Assembly: GCA_043736395.1 (NCBI GenBank)
Contig: JAYTCQ010000326.1
Location: 1-9,249, forward strand
From: JAFDVL01 sp043736395
Lineage (GTDB): Bacteria; Acidobacteriota; Blastocatellia; RBC074
DNA length: 9,249 nucleotides
Direction of reading: 5' to 3'
Shown here: one piece after another, positions 6,833 through 9,249 of the stretch
How the letters are laid out: each line of letters begins with the position of its first letter
Numbering within the stretch: position 1 is the first letter of the stretch
Made by a program: the position numbers and the translations under genes
The notes under the pieces: model-generated
What the model was told of the DNA's origin: nothing
The model's input: only the letters and a program-made list of their open reading frames with translations
Database searches by the model: none

Positions 6833-9226
6833 ATGCACCGGACATTTCCCTCTCCGCTTCGTCGAAAAATTGCTTTGCTTTTCCTAGCAATTTTTATCAC
6901 GCAAATTTTATCCGTCGCGGTCTTCGCCCAATATTCCGCCGTCATTCGTCGCACCAGTCACGGTATTCCGCATATAACCGCGAAGGATTACGCCAGTCTT
7001 GGCTTTGGTGAAGGCTATGCGTTTGCGCAGGATCATCTTTGTTCGCTCGCTGATCAGGTCATCAAAGTTCGTGGCGAACGCGCACGATTTTTTGGTGCGG
7101 GGGAAAATAATAAACACCTCAACAGCGATGTCACGATGAAGGCTCTGGGATTGTATGAACAAGCGGAATCTATCCTTAAAGCGATGACGAAAGATCAGCG
7201 CGATCAGGTCGAAGGATACGTCGCGGGATACAATCAATACTTGCACGAAAAGACTGCGAATAGTGTCACTGGATGGTGTCGCGGCAAGGAATGGGTGTTC
7301 GAAATTAAGACTGTGGACGTGATTGCCTACAATCAGAGCGTCGTCGTTACGTCTACGAATTTTGCCGATATGATTGCGACGGCGGCTCCGCCGAAAAATG
7401 AAGCGGCTGAAAATGTTCAGGTCACGATTCCTGAATTTGAAATGGCGAGCAACGCGTGGGCGGTTGGCTCCGAACGCTCTGCCAGCGGACGCGGAATGTT
7501 GATTGCGAATCCGCATTATCCGTGGAATGGCTCCAACAGATTTTGGGAAAAACATTTGATCATCCCTGGCAAGCTCGATGTTTACGGTGTCGGATTGCTC
7601 GGTTCGCCGGGCGTTTCGATTGGATTTAATAAAGCCGTCGCGTGGACGCATACCGTGTCGGCGGGCAAACGCTTTACGATGTATTCGCTCAATCTTGCGC
7701 CGGGAAATCCGACGAAATATTTGTATGACGGCAAAGAACGTGAGATGACCAGCAAAGTTATCAGCGTGGACGTTCGTGAAAAAGATGGCTCGATAAAAAA
7801 AATCGAGAAGCGCGTTTTCTTCAGTCATTACGGGCCAATTCTGAATTTCCCTGGTGTTGGATGGTCAGCCAAACGCGTAGCCACCGTGCGCGACGCCAAC
7901 GCGAATAATACAGAATTTTATGCTCAGCGGAGTGCGATGAACGCGGCGAAAAGTCTCGAAGAATTCAAACAAGCACACGCGAAATATAATTCGATTCCGT
8001 GGATCAATACGGTTGCGACCAGTCCTGATGGACGCGCGTGGTACGCCGATACTTCCGCGACTCCGAATTTAAAACCCGCTGCAATCGAAGCCCTGATGAA
8101 ACGCAAAGACAGCGACATGATGGCGAAGACGGCGTGGGAGCGCGGCATCATTTTGCTCGACGGCAGCGACTCACTTTATGAATGGGTGAACGATCCTTCG
8201 ACGCGTGCGGGTGTGATTCCTTATTCAAAAATGCCGCAGCTTGAACGCAAAGATTATGTCTTCAATGCGAACGACAGTTTTTGGTTGGCGAATCCGCATC
8301 AATTGCTCACGGGGTATTCTCCGCTGCAGGGATTAGAGGGTACACCGCGTTCGCTGCGTACGCGCATGAACGCCGTTATATTGGATGATAAAAGCCCGAA
8401 TGGTGCGTCAGGCGCAGATGGCAAATTTACCCTCGAAGAATTAGCCACCGCCGCAATTAATAATCGCAGCATGTCCGCCGAAATCTTGCGCGCCGAAATG
8501 GTCAGGCGTTGTCAGGCGAATCCTTCGGTCACGTTGGATGGACAAAATGTTGATTTGCGCAAAGCCTGTCAGGTGCTGGCGAATTGGGACGGCCGTTATA
8601 ATACTGATAGCGTAGGCGCTCCGCTCTGGCGCGAATTTATCACACAATACGAAATGCCCGACACGTTGCGCAAAGGCAAACTTTTCGACAATGATTTCAA
8701 CGCGGCCGATTCCGTCAACACGCCCAACATCATGACACCGGATAAAAATAATGAATCTTTGGTCAGGCTCGCTCGCGCTGTGCGGATGTTGCAACAAGCA
8801 GGCTTTGATGTAGATGTGCCGCTCGGTAAAATCCAACACAGCGACAGAAACGGCGGACGCATTCCAATTCACGGCGGCGATGGCCCCTATGAAGGAATTG
8901 CCAACGTCGTGGATTATTCAGGTGCGCGCACGACGCTCGAAACAAGTACGATTCCCAACAAAATTTCAGGCAGTCGTTATTTGGCGAAAGAAGGGTATCT
9001 GATCAATCGCGGTACCAGTTTTATTATGGCGTTGGAATTCACCGCCAAGGGCCCGCGCGCGCGGGCGTTCCTGACCTATTCAGAATCCGGCGATCCGACT
9101 TCGCCGCAGTACTATGATCAGACGCAATTATTCTCAGAGAAAAAATGGAGAAAAATTCTCTTCACCGAAGCCGAAATTAAAAGCGATGCGAATTTGAAAA
9201 CGACGAAGGTGACGAATAAAAAATAA
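6833..9226 (+). CDS. Penicillin acylase family Ntn-hydrolase, PvdQ/aculeacin-acylase type
   Basis: 797 residues, the usual length for this family. A Sec signal peptide covers 1-32 (basic RRK at 10-12, hydrophobic core, cleavage after VFA). The alpha-chain part has RTSHGIPHITAKDYASLGFG and GYAFAQDHLC. The expected autocleavage site is between Ala205 and Ser206; SNAWAVGSERSASGRGM starts the beta chain with Ser206 as nucleophile. His228 (ANPHYPW) and Val275 (HTVSAG) fall exactly where beta-His23 and beta-Val70 of PvdQ lie, and the NANDSFW motif (478-484) supplies the oxyanion-hole Asn. Such enzymes mature in the periplasm and hydrolyse amide bonds to long acyl chains: acyl-homoserine lactones, acylated lipopeptides such as aculeacin, or penicillins. 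The motif match favours the acyl-homoserine-lactone/lipopeptide branch over penicillin G acylase, but the substrate cannot be read from sequence. It is likely the second gene of an operon with the hydrolase upstream. Confidence 0.9.
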   Translation: MHRTFPSPLRRKIALLFLAIFITQILSVAVFAQYSAVIRRTSHGIPHITAKDYASLGFGEGYAFAQDHLCSLADQVIKVRGERARFFGAGENNKHLNSDVTMKALGLYEQAESILKAMTKDQRDQVEGYVAGYNQYLHEKTANSVTGWCRGKEWVFEIKTVDVIAYNQSVVVTSTNFADMIATAAPPKNEAAENVQVTIPEFEMASNAWAVGSERSASGRGMLIANPHYPWNGSNRFWEKHLIIPGKLDVYGVGLLGSPGVSIGFNKAVAWTHTVSAGKRFTMYSLNLAPGNPTKYLYDGKEREMTSKVISVDVREKDGSIKKIEKRVFFSHYGPILNFPGVGWSAKRVATVRDANANNTEFYAQRSAMNAAKSLEEFKQAHAKYNSIPWINTVATSPDGRAWYADTSATPNLKPAAIEALMKRKDSDMMAKTAWERGIILLDGSDSLYEWVNDPSTRAGVIPYSKMPQLERKDYVFNANDSFWLANPHQLLTGYSPLQGLEGTPRSLRTRMNAVILDDKSPNGASGADGKFTLEELATAAINNRSMSAEILRAEMVRRCQANPSVTLDGQNVDLRKACQVLANWDGRYNTDSVGAPLWREFITQYEMPDTLRKGKLFDNDFNAADSVNTPNIMTPDKNNESLVRLARAVRMLQQAGFDVDVPLGKIQHSDRNGGRIPIHGGDGPYEGIANVVDYSGARTTLETSTIPNKISGSRYLAKEGYLINRGTSFIMALEFTAKGPRARAFLTYSESGDPTSPQYYDQTQLFSEKKWRKILFTEAEIKSDANLKTTKVTNKK

Positions 9227-9249
9227 TTCGTTGTAGGGTAGGTTCCCAA

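Noticed and set aside
6908..7828. 306-codon minus-strand open frame
   Set aside because: It is antisense to the acylase signal peptide and catalytic region, has Arg/Phe/Ile-rich composition and no recognisable domain.
9051..9066. 16-bp GC-only palindrome (GCCCGCGCGCGCGGGC)
   Set aside because: It lies in the acylase frame and simply encodes Gly-Pro-Arg-Ala-Arg-Ala with GC-rich codons; no sign of regulatory use.
1..9249. CRISPR array, tRNA/rRNA, insertion sequence, phage or defence genes
   Set aside because: No regularly spaced repeats, no transposase or integrase motifs and no structural RNA gene could be recognised on either strand.

Overview
The window most resembles an Acidobacteriota genome of moderate GC, perhaps Blastocatellia or Solibacteres. 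The main clue is the last ~235 residues of the large minus-strand protein. They look like the TIGR03437 C-terminal domain that is characteristic of Solibacter and its relatives. A DUF1553 (PSD1) gene, a Tat-exported glycosidase-like protein and a secreted penicillin-acylase-type enzyme fit the same soil or biomass-degrading background. The phylum is an inference from domain content only.

Layout. (1) 1-678, plus strand: the 3' end of a DUF1553/PSD1 gene, with a short tandem heptamer inside it. (2) 687-723: a perfect 37-bp palindrome between two convergent genes. (3) 728-4783, minus strand: a very large secreted mosaic protein with, in order, signal peptide, RTX-like repeats, CHRD domain, more RTX-like repeats, Ig-like domain, right-handed beta-helix with choice-of-anchor-Q motifs, and TIGR03437 tail. 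Its frame is cut once by an in-frame TGA at 3974-3976, so it appears as two ORFs of 269 and 1051 aa. (4) 4784-5220: a 437-bp divergent intergenic region with small inverted repeats and no convincing gene. (5) 5221-6807 and 6833-9226, plus strand: a likely two-gene operon (25-bp gap) encoding a Tat-dependent TIM-barrel glycoside-hydrolase-like protein and an Ntn-hydrolase acylase of the PvdQ/aculeacin-acylase type. (6) 9227-9249: no feature seen.

Every complete gene appears to encode an exported protein, so the region looks devoted to the cell surface or periplasm. The acylase and the glycosidase-like protein could act in turn on an acylated glycoconjugate or on signal molecules, but nothing here identifies the substrate. 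The most unusual structure is in the mosaic surface gene. A CHRD module of 417 bp (139 codons, in frame) sits inside an RTX-like motif between two copies of a 10-bp direct repeat, and the interrupting TGA lies just inside one edge of it. I found no CRISPR array, tRNA, rRNA, transposase, phage gene or recognisable defence system.
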